A DNA stretch of 64,000 bases from JBCBGF01 sp038526915. Lineage in GTDB: Bacteria; Pseudomonadota; Alphaproteobacteria; Rhodobacterales; Rhodobacteraceae. Shown piece by piece: positions 32,721 through 41,805 of the stretch. A program made the translations under genes and the position numbers. The notes under the pieces were generated by a model that was not told the DNA's origin, did no database searches, and saw nothing but the letters and a program-made list of their open reading frames with translations. Position 1 is the stretch's first letter. Each line of letters starts with the position of its first letter. Location: contig JBCBGF010000007.1 of assembly GCA_038526915.1 (NCBI GenBank), forward strand, positions 103,413-167,412, read 5' to 3'.

Positions 32721-32796
32721 CTGAAAAGAGAACCGCACGACACCGCATCGGCGGAAACCTGTGTTCCAATTGCCCGGGGACAGTTCGTGCGGTTCA
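32721..32796 (-). terminator. Terminator of the M20 peptidase gene with a large loop
   Basis: GAACCGCACGA (32730-32740) pairs perfectly with TCGTGCGGTTC (32785-32795), which overlaps the stop codon. The 44-base loop can fold further. On the minus strand the stem is followed by TCTTTTCAG. Confidence 0.55.
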
Positions 32797-34161
32797 GGCC
32801 CCTAGCCGCTCCAACAGCTTGCAATAGGCCACCCGACCCCGCTCAAAACTGGCGAGCCGATAGAACTCATTCGGCGCATGAATGTTCTCATCCGGGCAAC
32901 CAAAGCCGAACATCACCCCATGCACGCCAAGTTCCTTCAGGAAAATCGACATCACCGGGATCGAGCCGCCCACCCGCGTGACATAGGGCTCTTCCCCATA
33001 GACCTCTGCCAGAACCTCCCGCGCCACCTGACTTCCGTTATGTCCGCGCGGCATCAAAAACGGATCGCCACTCGCCGGCAGCTTGCGCACCTCCGCCCGC
33101 ACACCGCGCGGGGTGTGCGCCTCCACATGGCTCGCAATCGCGGCGAACACCTCATCGGGCGTTTGGTTCGCGACCAACCGACAGGTGATCTTGGCATGTG
33201 CTTCACACGGTAGCACCGTCTTGGTGCCCACCCCCTGATAGCCGCCCCACATCCCATTGATCTCGAACGTCGGCCGCGCCCAAAGCGCCTCGCGCGTGGT
33301 GTAACCCGCCTCCCCAAACGTCTCCGAAATCCCCAGATCGGCCTTGTAGGCCTCTTCATCAAAGGGAACCCGCGTCATCGCCGCGCGATCCTCATCGCTC
33401 AGCGGGACAACGCTGTCATAAAACCCTTCAATCGTGATCCGTCCATCGGGCCCTTTCATCCCCGCAATCAACTGGCTCAGCGCTTGCAACGGATTGGCCA
33501 CCCCGCCCCCATGCATCCCCGAATGCAGATCGCCCTTGGCCCCGGTCACCGTCATCTCGCAAGCCACAATCCCGCGCAAAGCCGTCACAATCTGCGGCTG
33601 CTCAGGGCTCCACTGCCCGCCATCTGCCGAAAAGATCATGTCACAGGTCAAAAGATCCCGGTGCTTGGCCACAAACTCGGGCAGTTGCGGCGACCCGATC
33701 TCTTCCTGGCCTTCAAAGAAGAACTTCACATTCACCGGCAGCTTCCCGTCGGCCTGCAACATCGCCTCCGCCGACAGGATCGGCACCAGCATGCCCCCCT
33801 TGTCATCCGACGCCCCCCGCCCGAACAGACAGCCATGGCGCACCTCCGGCTCGAACGCCGGGCTGTCCCACAGCTCAAACGGCTCCCCAGGCTGCACGTC
33901 GAAATGCCCGTAGATCATCACCGTGGGCTTGTCCGCCCCGGCATGCAGCCAATCGGCATAGACCACCGGATGCCCGCCCGTCTCCAGCATCTGAACGTTT
34001 TCAAGCCCAGCCCGCGTCAGCCGGTCCACCACCCACTGCCCCGCCCGCCGCACCTCATGCGCATGATCGTCCTTGGCCGATACCGACGGGATCGCCACGA
34101 ACTCCAAAAGCTCGTTCACATATTGCTCACTGCGGTCGTTCAAATAGCTCTGCCAGGACAT
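32794..34161 (-). CDS. M20 family metallodipeptidase
   Basis: A 455-residue cytoplasmic dinuclear zinc peptidase of the M20/PepV-like dipeptidase group. Metal and catalytic residues are readable: His and Asp in IYGHFDVQP (about 83-91), Asp in GRGASDDKGGML, the Glu pair in FEGQEEIGSPQL and Asp in FSADGG, with a late His in ENIHAPNEF. The dimerisation domain with DLHSGMHGGGVANPL lies in the middle. The start at 34161 gives MSWQSYLNDRSEQYV; the frame upstream is not coding. It is divergent from ettA and closes with an unusual terminator. Confidence 0.93.
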   Translation of the reverse strand: MSWQSYLNDRSEQYVNELLEFVAIPSVSAKDDHAHEVRRAGQWVVDRLTRAGLENVQMLETGGHPVVYADWLHAGADKPTVMIYGHFDVQPGEPFELWDSPAFEPEVRHGCLFGRGASDDKGGMLVPILSAEAMLQADGKLPVNVKFFFEGQEEIGSPQLPEFVAKHRDLLTCDMIFSADGGQWSPEQPQIVTALRGIVACEMTVTGAKGDLHSGMHGGGVANPLQALSQLIAGMKGPDGRITIEGFYDSVVPLSDEDRAAMTRVPFDEEAYKADLGISETFGEAGYTTREALWARPTFEINGMWGGYQGVGTKTVLPCEAHAKITCRLVANQTPDEVFAAIASHVEAHTPRGVRAEVRKLPASGDPFLMPRGHNGSQVAREVLAEVYGEEPYVTRVGGSIPVMSIFLKELGVHGVMFGFGCPDENIHAPNEFYRLASFERGRVAYCKLLERLGA

Positions 34162-34266
34162 GCGATTTCCCTTGTGGTTTGCGGCAGAATGGAAGCCCCC
34201 GCGCCCATTGTGAAGCCCGCGTTCACCCGCTAAGTCAGACCCGACCCCGAATTCAGGAGCATCCCC

Positions 34267-35916
34267 ATGGCCAGCTACCAATACGTCTACCACATGGACG
34301 GCGTGTCCAAGACCTATCCGGGCGGCAAGAAATGCTTTGAAAACATCCGGCTCAGCTTCCTGCCCGGCGTCAAGATCGGTGTCGTGGGCGTCAACGGCGC
34401 CGGTAAGTCCACGCTCATGCGTATCATGGCCGGGCTCGACAAGGATTTCACGGGGGAGGCCTGGGCCGCCGAGGGCGCGAAAGTCGGCTACCTCCCTCAG
34501 GAACCCGAACTGGCTGAGGACCTCAACGTCCGCGATAACGTAATGCTTGGGGTCGCCGAGAAAAAGGCCAAGCTCGACCGGTTCAACGAGTTGGCAATGA
34601 ACTACTCCGACGAGACGGCGGATGAGATGGCCGCGCTGCAGGATGAGATCGACAGCCAGAACCTCTGGGATCTCGACAGCCAGATCGACGTCGCGATGGA
34701 AGCGCTCCGCTGCCCGCCGGACGACGCCGATGTCGGCACGCTATCAGGCGGCGAACGCCGCCGCGTCGCGCTTTGCAAGCTCCTGCTCGAAGCGCCCGAC
34801 ATGCTCCTGCTGGACGAACCCACCAACCACCTCGACGCAGAAACCATCGCCTGGCTGCAACAGCACCTGATCGACTACAAGGGCACCTGCCTGATCGTCA
34901 CCCATGACCGCTACTTCCTGGATGACATCACCGGCTGGATCCTGGAACTCGACCGCGGACGGGGCATCCCCTATGAGGGCAACTATTCCGCTTGGTTGGA
35001 GCAAAAGGCCAAGCGCCTCGAACAGGAAGCGCGCGAGGATAAAAGCCGCCAGAAGACCCTCGAACGCGAGCTGGAATGGATGCGCCAGGGTGCCAAGGCC
35101 CGCCAATCCAAGCAAAAGGCCCGGATCGATCGGTATAACGAGCTGGCCGACCAATCTGAGCGCGAGAAGCTTTCCCGCGCCCAGATCATCATCCCCAACG
35201 GCCCACGCCTTGGCTCAAAGGTGATCGAGGTTGAAGGCCTGCAAAAGGCCATGGGGGACAAGCTGTTGGTCGAAGACCTCACATTCTCGCTCCCCCCCGG
35301 CGGCATCGTGGGCGTCATCGGCCCCAACGGTGCCGGCAAAACCACCCTCTTCCGGATGCTCACCGGCCAAGAGGCCCCAGACGCGGGTGAGATCAGCTAC
35401 GGCGACACGGTGGATCTGGCCTATGTCGACCAATCCCGCGACGCCCTGTCGCCCGAGGCCACGGTCTGGGAAGAAATCTCCGGCGGGGCTGAGATCATCG
35501 AACTGGGCGACGCGCAGATGAATTCCCGCGCCTATTGCAGCGCCTTCAACTTCAAGGGCGGCGACCAGCAGAAGAAGGTGGGGTTGCTCTCAGGCGGTGA
35601 ACGCAACCGGGTGCATATGGCCAAGCTGTTGAAATCGGGTGGCAATGTCCTCCTACTCGACGAACCGACCAACGACCTCGATGTAGAGACATTGCGCGCC
35701 CTCGAAGACGCCCTCGTCGACTTCGCAGGCTGCGCGGTGGTGATCAGCCACGACCGGTTTTTCCTGGATCGGATTTGTACGCATATCCTGGCATTCGAGG
35801 GCGAGGCGCATGTGGAGTGGTTCGAGGGGAATTTTGAGGATTACGAAGAGGATAAGAAGCGTCGGTTGGGGGATGTTGAGCCGAAGCGGATGAAGCATAA
35901 AAAGTTTGTGAGGTAA
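34267..35916 (+). CDS. ettA: Energy-dependent translational throttle protein EttA
   Basis: ABC-F ATPase that binds the ribosomal E site and gates the first elongation step according to energy state. It has 549 residues with two ABC domains: GVNGAGKSTLMRI and LSGGERRRVALCKLL in the first, GPNGAGKTTLFRML and LSGGERNRVHMAKLL in the second. The charged linker (about 245-310, ELEWMRQGAKARQSKQKARI) is the P-site tRNA-interaction motif. Both Walker B motifs (LLLDEPTNHLD, LLLDEPTNDLD) are intact. A hairpin follows two bases after the stop. The last 25 codons use many G- and T-ending codons unlike the rest. Confidence 0.96.
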   Translation: MASYQYVYHMDGVSKTYPGGKKCFENIRLSFLPGVKIGVVGVNGAGKSTLMRIMAGLDKDFTGEAWAAEGAKVGYLPQEPELAEDLNVRDNVMLGVAEKKAKLDRFNELAMNYSDETADEMAALQDEIDSQNLWDLDSQIDVAMEALRCPPDDADVGTLSGGERRRVALCKLLLEAPDMLLLDEPTNHLDAETIAWLQQHLIDYKGTCLIVTHDRYFLDDITGWILELDRGRGIPYEGNYSAWLEQKAKRLEQEAREDKSRQKTLERELEWMRQGAKARQSKQKARIDRYNELADQSEREKLSRAQIIIPNGPRLGSKVIEVEGLQKAMGDKLLVEDLTFSLPPGGIVGVIGPNGAGKTTLFRMLTGQEAPDAGEISYGDTVDLAYVDQSRDALSPEATVWEEISGGAEIIELGDAQMNSRAYCSAFNFKGGDQQKKVGLLSGGERNRVHMAKLLKSGGNVLLLDEPTNDLDVETLRALEDALVDFAGCAVVISHDRFFLDRICTHILAFEGEAHVEWFEGNFEDYEEDKKRRLGDVEPKRMKHKKFVR

Positions 35917-35917
35917 C

Positions 35918-35939
35918 CGTCGAAGCGCCAGCTTCGACG
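35918..35939 (+). terminator. ettA: Hairpin after ettA
   Basis: CGTCGAAGC (35918-35926) and GCTTCGACG (35931-35939) form a perfect 9-bp stem with loop GCCA, two bases past the ettA stop. No T-tract follows, so it may be only partly effective. It marks the boundary of the AT-rich segment. Confidence 0.55.
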
Positions 35940-36027
35940 CGTGCGGCCCCCGGTAAGGGGCTGGGTGGTTGGGCCGAGGCAATTGAAAATTTGGAGTTAG
36001 CGAGAAGGGTCAAATTTAAGTAAAACT

Positions 36028-37035
36028 TTGCTCACAAGCTACTCTAAATCTCCATTGAATGAAGGACATGATTTGAGGTTTCTAGACGAGCTCCCCAAAG
36101 ACGATCTGTTTGGAGAATTTGGCGTCAACCAGTGGGGATATCCCGAACCAAACCACTTTATGCTACCTGATGAATGCGTGAAGCGGTTTTCCGATAATTC
36201 ATGTGAAAAGGTGATTGTTTCTTACTTAGTTTCAAATGCCGACATTGATGAGATTGGGAAAGTTACTCCCATTCTACCAAAAGGGCATTTTCAAATTGAG
36301 ATCTCCACGGAGAAACTCAATGGCGTCTACAGGATAGCCAACATTACATTGGACAACGTGTGCCTTAAGGGCGACTCTGAAACACGTGAGATCGTAGTAC
36401 CCGGAGAGCGCAATCACTTTGCATTCGGGCATTACTTGAGAATAGTCATTGGGCATGAAGGCGCTGGTGAAGACGAGCTCCGGGTCAAAAGTTCGCAGAT
36501 AATCGCCACACTTAGAGTTCTTCTTGGTGTGGGAGTAGCATCTCAGGAGCTGCAGTCCTACGTACTGGATATTCCGAGTGAAAAGGTAACCTTTGTTTCT
36601 GAGAGCAAGCACAACTGGTCTAATGACCATCAGACGGATATTCGGCCTATTCAGCAGATTTGTACCATTGAAGAGAACCGGCAGGCTATTGAATTCAACC
36701 AGGGCGTAATTGAACTCCTCAATTTGGCATTCGCGATACAGATTCCATCGTTGAGGTACCTAACTCTCTGGATGTGTATAGAGCTCCAACTTGGTGACGG
36801 TCGACGTAGAAAAGAATTTTTCGAGAAGGAGCTTGGTTCGGTGCCTATTTCAAAACTCGTTAAAGGTTTACATGATACCAGAAATGAAATCGTGCACGAA
36901 TTCAACGACGTCAGTGCAAGTAAGTCCCTTTTAGATTTGTTGGAGATCTTGAGATTAACAGGGCTTCGCGACAACCGTTTGAGAAGCTTACTCGTCTCAG
37001 ATATGGAAACAAGACTGGGAGATCCAGCGGCTTAG
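36028..37035 (+). CDS. AT-rich, probably acquired gene with C-terminal HEPN-type motif
   Basis: A 335-residue soluble protein unlike its neighbours in base and codon use: clearly AT-rich where the flanking genes are strongly GC-rich, a sign of transfer. The N-terminal two thirds are beta-rich (GHFQIEISTEKLNGVYRI, YLRIVIGHEGAGEDEL). The C-terminal quarter is helical, with SLRYLTLWMCIELQLGDG and then HDTRNEIVHEF (282-292), an R-N-x3-H (R285, H290) motif as in Apea-like HEPN RNases. HEPN proteins often cut RNA in phage defence, so a single-gene defence role is possible but inferred. The start is uncertain: TTG at 36028 has no good ribosome site, and the frame is open from 36001. Confidence 0.75.
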   Translation: MLTSYSKSPLNEGHDLRFLDELPKDDLFGEFGVNQWGYPEPNHFMLPDECVKRFSDNSCEKVIVSYLVSNADIDEIGKVTPILPKGHFQIEISTEKLNGVYRIANITLDNVCLKGDSETREIVVPGERNHFAFGHYLRIVIGHEGAGEDELRVKSSQIIATLRVLLGVGVASQELQSYVLDIPSEKVTFVSESKHNWSNDHQTDIRPIQQICTIEENRQAIEFNQGVIELLNLAFAIQIPSLRYLTLWMCIELQLGDGRRRKEFFEKELGSVPISKLVKGLHDTRNEIVHEFNDVSASKSLLDLLEILRLTGLRDNRLRSLLVSDMETRLGDPAA

Positions 37036-37040
37036 GTCCG

Positions 37041-37065
37041 GTAGGGTGCGCATTCACTGCGCACC
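37041..37065 (+). repeat. REP-type element: GTAG plus hairpin
   Basis: The tetranucleotide GTAG (37041-37044) is followed directly by GGTGCGCA-TTCAC-TGCGCACC, an 8-bp perfect stem. A GTAG/GGAG head in front of a stem-loop is the layout recognised by REP-associated tyrosine transposases, and the remains of such a gene lie 40 bases away. Confidence 0.7.
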
Positions 37066-37104
37066 ATCACACCCACGCAAACACACCAAGGCTCCCTACG
37101 CCGC

Positions 37105-37577
37105 TCACCGCCCTGCCGCGATCACGCGGTGCGCCGACGAATATGGCCAATCCTCCGGTCGCGCGACATATCCGTGCTTCACCGGGTTAAAGTGGCAATA
37201 CGAGGCAGCGGCGACAAAGCCCTCCGGCCCGCGCACATGGTGTTCCCAAAACCGGCGCTGCCATAATCCTCGTTCCCGACGTTTGATGTGGCTTTGCCGT
37301 CTCAGCCCCGCTCCGACCGCCCGTGAAAACCGCGTCTTTATGACACTCCATCTTGTCGAGAAATCGAAATCGCCGTCAGACAAGGTCCAGACCGCGTGCA
37401 AATGGTCCGACAGGACAATCCACGCGTTGATCTGGAACGGTCTTTCGTCACACGTCGCGCGAACGTCGTTCCTGAACACGTACACATGATCGACCAGCGC
37501 CTATGACCGATGGACGACAGGGCACAGATTGATGAAAACTGTCGCACCCACAATTATTCGGCGGATGCTTTTGGTAT
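37105..37577 (-). pseudogene. REP-associated tyrosine transposase (RAYT), degraded
   Basis: Y1 (HUH) single-strand transposase that handles REP hairpins. The HUH motif is readable in SDHLHAVWTL, the catalytic Tyr region in YCHFNPVKHGYV, and the family ending in WPYSSAHR; GLWQRRFWEH is also typical. The N-terminal part RRIIVGATVFINL is in the same frame but cut off by TAG (37501-37503), and the expected ATG is missing (ATA at 37575-37577), with a probable small frameshift just after it. The intact part from 37485 could make at most a 126-residue fragment without the N-terminal strand. Best read as a decayed copy beside its REP. Confidence 0.8.
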
Positions 37578-37746
37578 GTGAACACGATGGGACATTCGTG
37601 GCTGACAAACGGTGCGTAGGAACGCAAACCGTTCCACCTGCAAGCCCCTCCCCACCCCAATAAACAAACCGTTTCCACCCCTCCAACACCCTTGAGCCCC
37701 AGGCCAATCCCCCTCTACGATACCGCCCGATTAAGGGGTATTGTTC

Positions 37747-38232
37747 ATGTTTTCACGTCGCCATTTCCTCACACTCACATCCGCCGCCGCGCTCACCGCC
37801 TGCGCCGAGACAGGACCGTTCACGCCGATCCCGCCCGCGACCCAACTGGTCGTGCTGCGCCACGCCGATAAAGACGATCAGTTCCTCAGCCCCCAAGGCC
37901 GCCGGCGCGCCGCACGCCTACCCGCTGCATTAGACGGTGTTGAGATCGACGTGCTTTATACGCGCAACCTCGTGCGGAACCTCGATACTGCCGCGCCCCT
38001 GGCCCGTGCGCGCGGGCTTCGGGTTCGGACCCTGCCGCCCGAAGGGCTTGCCACCACGCTCTTTCGCGGAAACGTGGGGCGCTCGATTGCCTGGATCGGT
38101 AACGAGTCGAACATCGTGCCGTTGTGGGAGGCCCTCGGCGCACCCGGCAGCCCGCCCACAGATTACGGTGATATCGCGATCCTTACGCCAGGCCGAAATG
38201 GCCGGCCCGCGGTCCGCCGCTTACGCTACTAA
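37747..38232 (+). CDS. Histidine-phosphatase-like exported lipoprotein
   Basis: A 161-residue protein with a Tat-like lipoprotein signal (MFSRRHFLTLTSAAALTAC: twin Arg, then a lipobox Cys). The phosphoglycerate-mutase-like core has VVLRHADKDDQ, where RH is the catalytic pair (family motif RHG), and LYTRNLVRNLDTAAPLARA. The second catalytic His is not obvious; the C-terminal half is short for the family. AAGGGG eight bases before 37747 supports this start over the TTG at 37741. A phosphatase of the cell envelope is likely, the substrate unknown. Confidence 0.8.
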   Translation: MFSRRHFLTLTSAAALTACAETGPFTPIPPATQLVVLRHADKDDQFLSPQGRRRAARLPAALDGVEIDVLYTRNLVRNLDTAAPLARARGLRVRTLPPEGLATTLFRGNVGRSIAWIGNESNIVPLWEALGAPGSPPTDYGDIAILTPGRNGRPAVRRLRY

Positions 38233-38334
38233 AGCGTGTCCAGCCGCGACGGAAACCTGCATAGGCTTTCGCGCCAAAGACTGCCGGAAATCCGCTAGCT
38301 GGGCTCGTCCCGTTCAGACACGACTGCGCCCGCA

Positions 38335-38718
38335 TCACTCTGCCTCGGGCACAGGCCTCGGGCGCCCGTCGTCGTCGATCGCCACGAAGGTGAAGACCGC
38401 CTCTGTCACCTTCTCGCGCGCGCCCATCCGGTCGCGCAGAACCCAAGCCTCGAGTTCGACACCCATCGAAGACCGCCCAACCCGGCCCACCTCGGCGTAG
38501 ATGCACAATACATCGCCCACATGCACAGGGCGTATGAACTTCATCGCATCCACCGCCACCGTTGCCACTCGCCCCCGGGCCCGCGTGCCCGCAACAATTC
38601 CCGCCGCGATGTCCATCTGGCTCAGAACCCAACCGCCGAAGATATCGCCATTGGTGTTCACATCCGCCGGCATCGCCAGCGTGCGCAGCGTCAGATCCCC
38701 TTTGGGTGTTTCACTCAT
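38335..38718 (-). CDS. Acyl-CoA thioesterase, YciA family
   Basis: A 127-residue hotdog-fold thioesterase. The family segment ADVNTNGDIFGGWVLSQMDI (about 18-37) holds the catalytic Asn/Asp region, followed by AAGIVAGTRARGRVATVAVDA and MKFIRPVHVGDVL. It would act on a broad set of acyl-CoAs in the cytoplasm. The start at 38718 gives MSETPKGDLTLRTLA; the frame upstream is open but without family sequence. It lies downstream of dodecin with a strong hairpin between them, so it is probably transcribed separately. Confidence 0.93.
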   Translation of the reverse strand: MSETPKGDLTLRTLAMPADVNTNGDIFGGWVLSQMDIAAGIVAGTRARGRVATVAVDAMKFIRPVHVGDVLCIYAEVGRVGRSSMGVELEAWVLRDRMGAREKVTEAVFTFVAIDDDGRPRPVPEAE

Positions 38719-38823
38719 CGTCCCCTCCCCAGTTTCCGGGTAGCCTAGCGATGCCTGTTCTGGCCACAAGTCTGACAAGGGCTTAGGCGCAGCGGACCAC
38801 CGGAACGTTGCCCAGCCCAACCC

Positions 38824-38849
38824 GCGGCAGCCACGCAAATGGCTGCCGC
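38824..38849 (-). terminator. Terminator-like hairpin after dodecin
   Basis: GCGGCAGCCA (38824-38833) and TGGCTGCCGC (38840-38849) form a perfect 10-bp stem with a 6-base loop, 31 bases past the dodecin stop. The tail on the minus strand is G/T-rich rather than a pure T run. Confidence 0.6.
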
Positions 38850-38879
38850 AGCGATGCATTGCGCGGACGGCGCGAGCGC

Positions 38880-39080
38880 CTATTCCAGAATGAACGTGAC
38901 CTTCAGGTTGACGCGGTATTCGTCCACCTTGCCGTTCTTGATCGTCACCTTCTGATCCTGAACCCAGGCACCTTCCACGTTCTTCAACGTCTCAACGGCC
39001 CGCTCGACCCCCTTCTCTACGGCATCGTCAAAGCTCTTGCCGGACGAGGCAATGATTTCGGTAACGCGTGCAACTGACAT
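38880..39080 (-). CDS. Dodecin (flavin-storage protein)
   Basis: A 66-residue protein that forms a hollow dodecamer binding riboflavin, FAD or CoA. The family opening VARVTEIIASSGKSFDDAVEKG, the central AWVQDQKVTI with the flavin-stacking Trp (position 39) and the last strand VDEYRVNLKVTFILE are all present. AAAGGAGAGCCGAC gives a strong ribosome site. Dodecins buffer free flavin and limit light damage. Confidence 0.95.
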   Translation of the reverse strand: MSVARVTEIIASSGKSFDDAVEKGVERAVETLKNVEGAWVQDQKVTIKNGKVDEYRVNLKVTFILE

Positions 39081-39236
39081 GTCGGCTCTCCTTTTTTTGT
39101 GACACGAGGGGCCAGCCTAGCCGACACCGGCCCCGCCCGCGCGGGGAATTTCCGCAGGCCACGCCTCCCTCTTCAAAGCCTTTCTTTACCGTTTTCCCCC
39201 ACAACGCACGAAACCGCTGCGATTGCGAGTAAGCCT

Positions 39237-41630
39237 ATGCCGATCATCCGCCTTCTAAAAGCAAGTCTTTTCAATGCGATGGTGGGATCGATGCTGCTAC
39301 CGATGGTTCTCGCCCTTTGTCTGGGCGGATATTTTGTGACGGTGCAGAGCCTGCGCGCGATCGAGGCGCATGCACTCCAAGACAAGACGGATCTGATTTA
39401 TGCGCTGAGTAACCTCGTCCACGCACAACAGCTCGAACGCGGCGCGTCTGCAGTTTATCTGACCAGCGGCGGATCGGATTTCGAAACGCGGCTGCGCGAA
39501 CAACGCCAGGTCACAAACACCGCCGAAACCGTGCTCCGGCAGGCCGCGCAAGCGGGGGCTGCGGATCTGACGGCGGATGTGCGCCGCGACATCGATGAGG
39601 TGCTCAACGGACTGGCAAATCGAAGCACAATTCGCAGCCGCATAGACGCCTTGGAAATCCCACCGCAGGTCGCGCTCGACCACTACACCCAGAGCAATGC
39701 CCAAATCCTAAAAGCGATCCTGCGGTTTGGTGCCCGAAGCACGGATTCAGACATCGCCGTCAAAATCCTCGCGCTGAAATCACTACTCACGGCAAAGGAA
39801 TTTGCGGGGTTGGAACGCGCCGTCGGGTCCGCTGGTTTTGCCATAGGCACCTTCGACGTGGCGCGGGGCGTCACGTTCGCAAGCCTGATCGCGCGTCAAG
39901 ATCATGAACTGGCCAGATTTGTAGACCTTGGCTCCGAAACAGCGATAGCAAACCTGTCCGAAATCAACACAAGTGAGGCGAGCAGGACGCTGCAGTCCTA
40001 CCGGCAATCGGCGCTCAACAGCATAGCCACAGCTGAGTCCACAGGCATCAATGCAGACGAGTTCTTTGGAACGACGTCCGCCCGGATCGACGCCATGAAA
40101 GACCTCGAAGACGTGTTGATCGAAGAACTCCGGGCGCGCGCCGAGATCTTGGTGGCAAGCGCTGTGTGGACGGCTATCGTGATCGGACTGGCTGTGACCC
40201 TTGTCACTGCGGTTACGGTCTTCATTGCACGCTTCACGATCCGCAACATGCTCACCTCCGTTCGGCAGATCTCAAGCGCAGGGGATGCCCTGGCACGCGG
40301 CAACAAGGATTCAGAGCTTCCATCAGAGGTCCCTTCGGAATTGGGGCGTATCGTTTGGTCGATAAACCACTTCCGCAAAAGCGTGATCGAGGCACAGGAA
40401 CGCGAAGCCGAAACCCTGGCGGAACGGCAGCGCGCGGAAGCGCAGTCCCGGGAAGTCGAAGCCGAGCGGCAACGGACGGAACAGATCCGCATGGAACAGG
40501 ACGCCAAGACCGCCCGGGTCGAGCAGCAAAAGCTGGAAAGCTTCGCCAAGAAAGTGGCCGAGGTCGTTTCGGCCTGCGCCAAAGGGGACTTCACCCAGCG
40601 GCTGCCGCTTGAAGGGCAAGACGGAGTTTTCCTCGAAATTTCATCTGGTCTCAATGAGATCAGTGACGGCGTGGCGCAAAGCCTCGATGAAATCGGGCGG
40701 GCCTTGAATCATCTTGCGCAAGGGGATCTGACCTACCGATTGGCTGGCGATTTTCAGGGGATCTTTGCCCAAATCGCGGACGCCATGACCACAGCGACAG
40801 AAAACATGTCTTCGACGCTGCAACGCGTCACACAATCCACAGGGTCGGTCACATCATCCGCCGATGAGATCTCCAGCGCCAGCAACGAGCTTGCCCAACA
40901 ATCCGAACGAAACGCCGCCATGCTGCAATCGACGGCCAGCGCCATGGACGAAATGTCCAGTACGATCCACCAGGCTGCCGAGGCTTCGCAGGCCGCCCGT
41001 CAATATGTACAGGAAGTTTCGGTCAAAGCAGCTGACGGCAGCCAGATCGCCAAAGAAACCATCGCCGCGATGGAGGAAATCCGCGGCTCCTCAGACGGGA
41101 TCGTCAAAATCCTCGCCGTGATCGACGACATCGCGTTCCAAACCAACCTTCTCGCCCTCAATGCAGGCGTGGAAGCCGCGCGCGCGGGCGACGCCGGACG
41201 CGGCTTTGCGGTTGTCGCCTCGGAAGTTCGCTCACTGGCGCAACGATCGTCCGAGTCGGGCCGCGAAATCTCGCGCCTGATCGAGAACTCCACCCACAGC
41301 ATTCAGCGCGGCGTCCAGATGGTGGACCAAACCGCCGGTGCGCTGGGCAGCATTGCGAGTGACATCGAAGAAGTCACAACCCAGATCGAGCAAATCGCAG
41401 GCTCGTTCGAGGAAACACGCCAGGCCATCGATGATGTGTCCAGTGCCACTGCCGAGCTTGACACGGCGACCCAAAAGAATGCGGCGATGTTTGAGGAAAC
41501 GAACGCCGCCGTACAGATGCTCGATGGTGAGGCCAAAGCCTTGATGACTGAAGTCAGCGCATTTCAAGTCGGGTCAACCGAAACAGCACCGATGTTTCGT
41601 GCGCAGGCCCGGGCAAAAAATGCCGCGTAG
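39237..41630 (+). CDS. Methyl-accepting chemotaxis protein with NIT sensor domain
   Basis: A 797-residue transmembrane chemoreceptor. First helix about 14-35; a periplasmic helical sensor with LVHAQQLERGASAVYLTSGG, the hallmark of the NIT (nitrate/nitrite-sensing) domain, about 40-290; second helix about 308-330; HAMP; a long charged coiled coil (AQEREAETLAERQRAEAQ and on); a second HAMP-like unit; then the signalling domain with DDIAFQTNLLALNAGVEAAR. No C-terminal methyltransferase-docking pentapeptide is seen. No che or flagellar genes are near, so it serves a remote array. Nitrate sensing is the family precedent, not shown here. Confidence 0.93.
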   Translation: MPIIRLLKASLFNAMVGSMLLPMVLALCLGGYFVTVQSLRAIEAHALQDKTDLIYALSNLVHAQQLERGASAVYLTSGGSDFETRLREQRQVTNTAETVLRQAAQAGAADLTADVRRDIDEVLNGLANRSTIRSRIDALEIPPQVALDHYTQSNAQILKAILRFGARSTDSDIAVKILALKSLLTAKEFAGLERAVGSAGFAIGTFDVARGVTFASLIARQDHELARFVDLGSETAIANLSEINTSEASRTLQSYRQSALNSIATAESTGINADEFFGTTSARIDAMKDLEDVLIEELRARAEILVASAVWTAIVIGLAVTLVTAVTVFIARFTIRNMLTSVRQISSAGDALARGNKDSELPSEVPSELGRIVWSINHFRKSVIEAQEREAETLAERQRAEAQSREVEAERQRTEQIRMEQDAKTARVEQQKLESFAKKVAEVVSACAKGDFTQRLPLEGQDGVFLEISSGLNEISDGVAQSLDEIGRALNHLAQGDLTYRLAGDFQGIFAQIADAMTTATENMSSTLQRVTQSTGSVTSSADEISSASNELAQQSERNAAMLQSTASAMDEMSSTIHQAAEASQAARQYVQEVSVKAADGSQIAKETIAAMEEIRGSSDGIVKILAVIDDIAFQTNLLALNAGVEAARAGDAGRGFAVVASEVRSLAQRSSESGREISRLIENSTHSIQRGVQMVDQTAGALGSIASDIEEVTTQIEQIAGSFEETRQAIDDVSSATAELDTATQKNAAMFEETNAAVQMLDGEAKALMTEVSAFQVGSTETAPMFRAQARAKNAA

Positions 41631-41805
41631 CGAGGCACCGTGGTGACCCGGGATATCGGTCGGGGGCAAAGGTTGGCGCGATGTCCGAGGTGTGACCTGC
41701 CCGCTTTCGGCGGCAAATCTCCGTAGCGCATTTTCAAAGTACGAGCCGCTGAGAGGATATGTCGCGCTTAGCTGGCTCCAAAGGCGTTAGGAGGATAGCA
41801 GTTCG

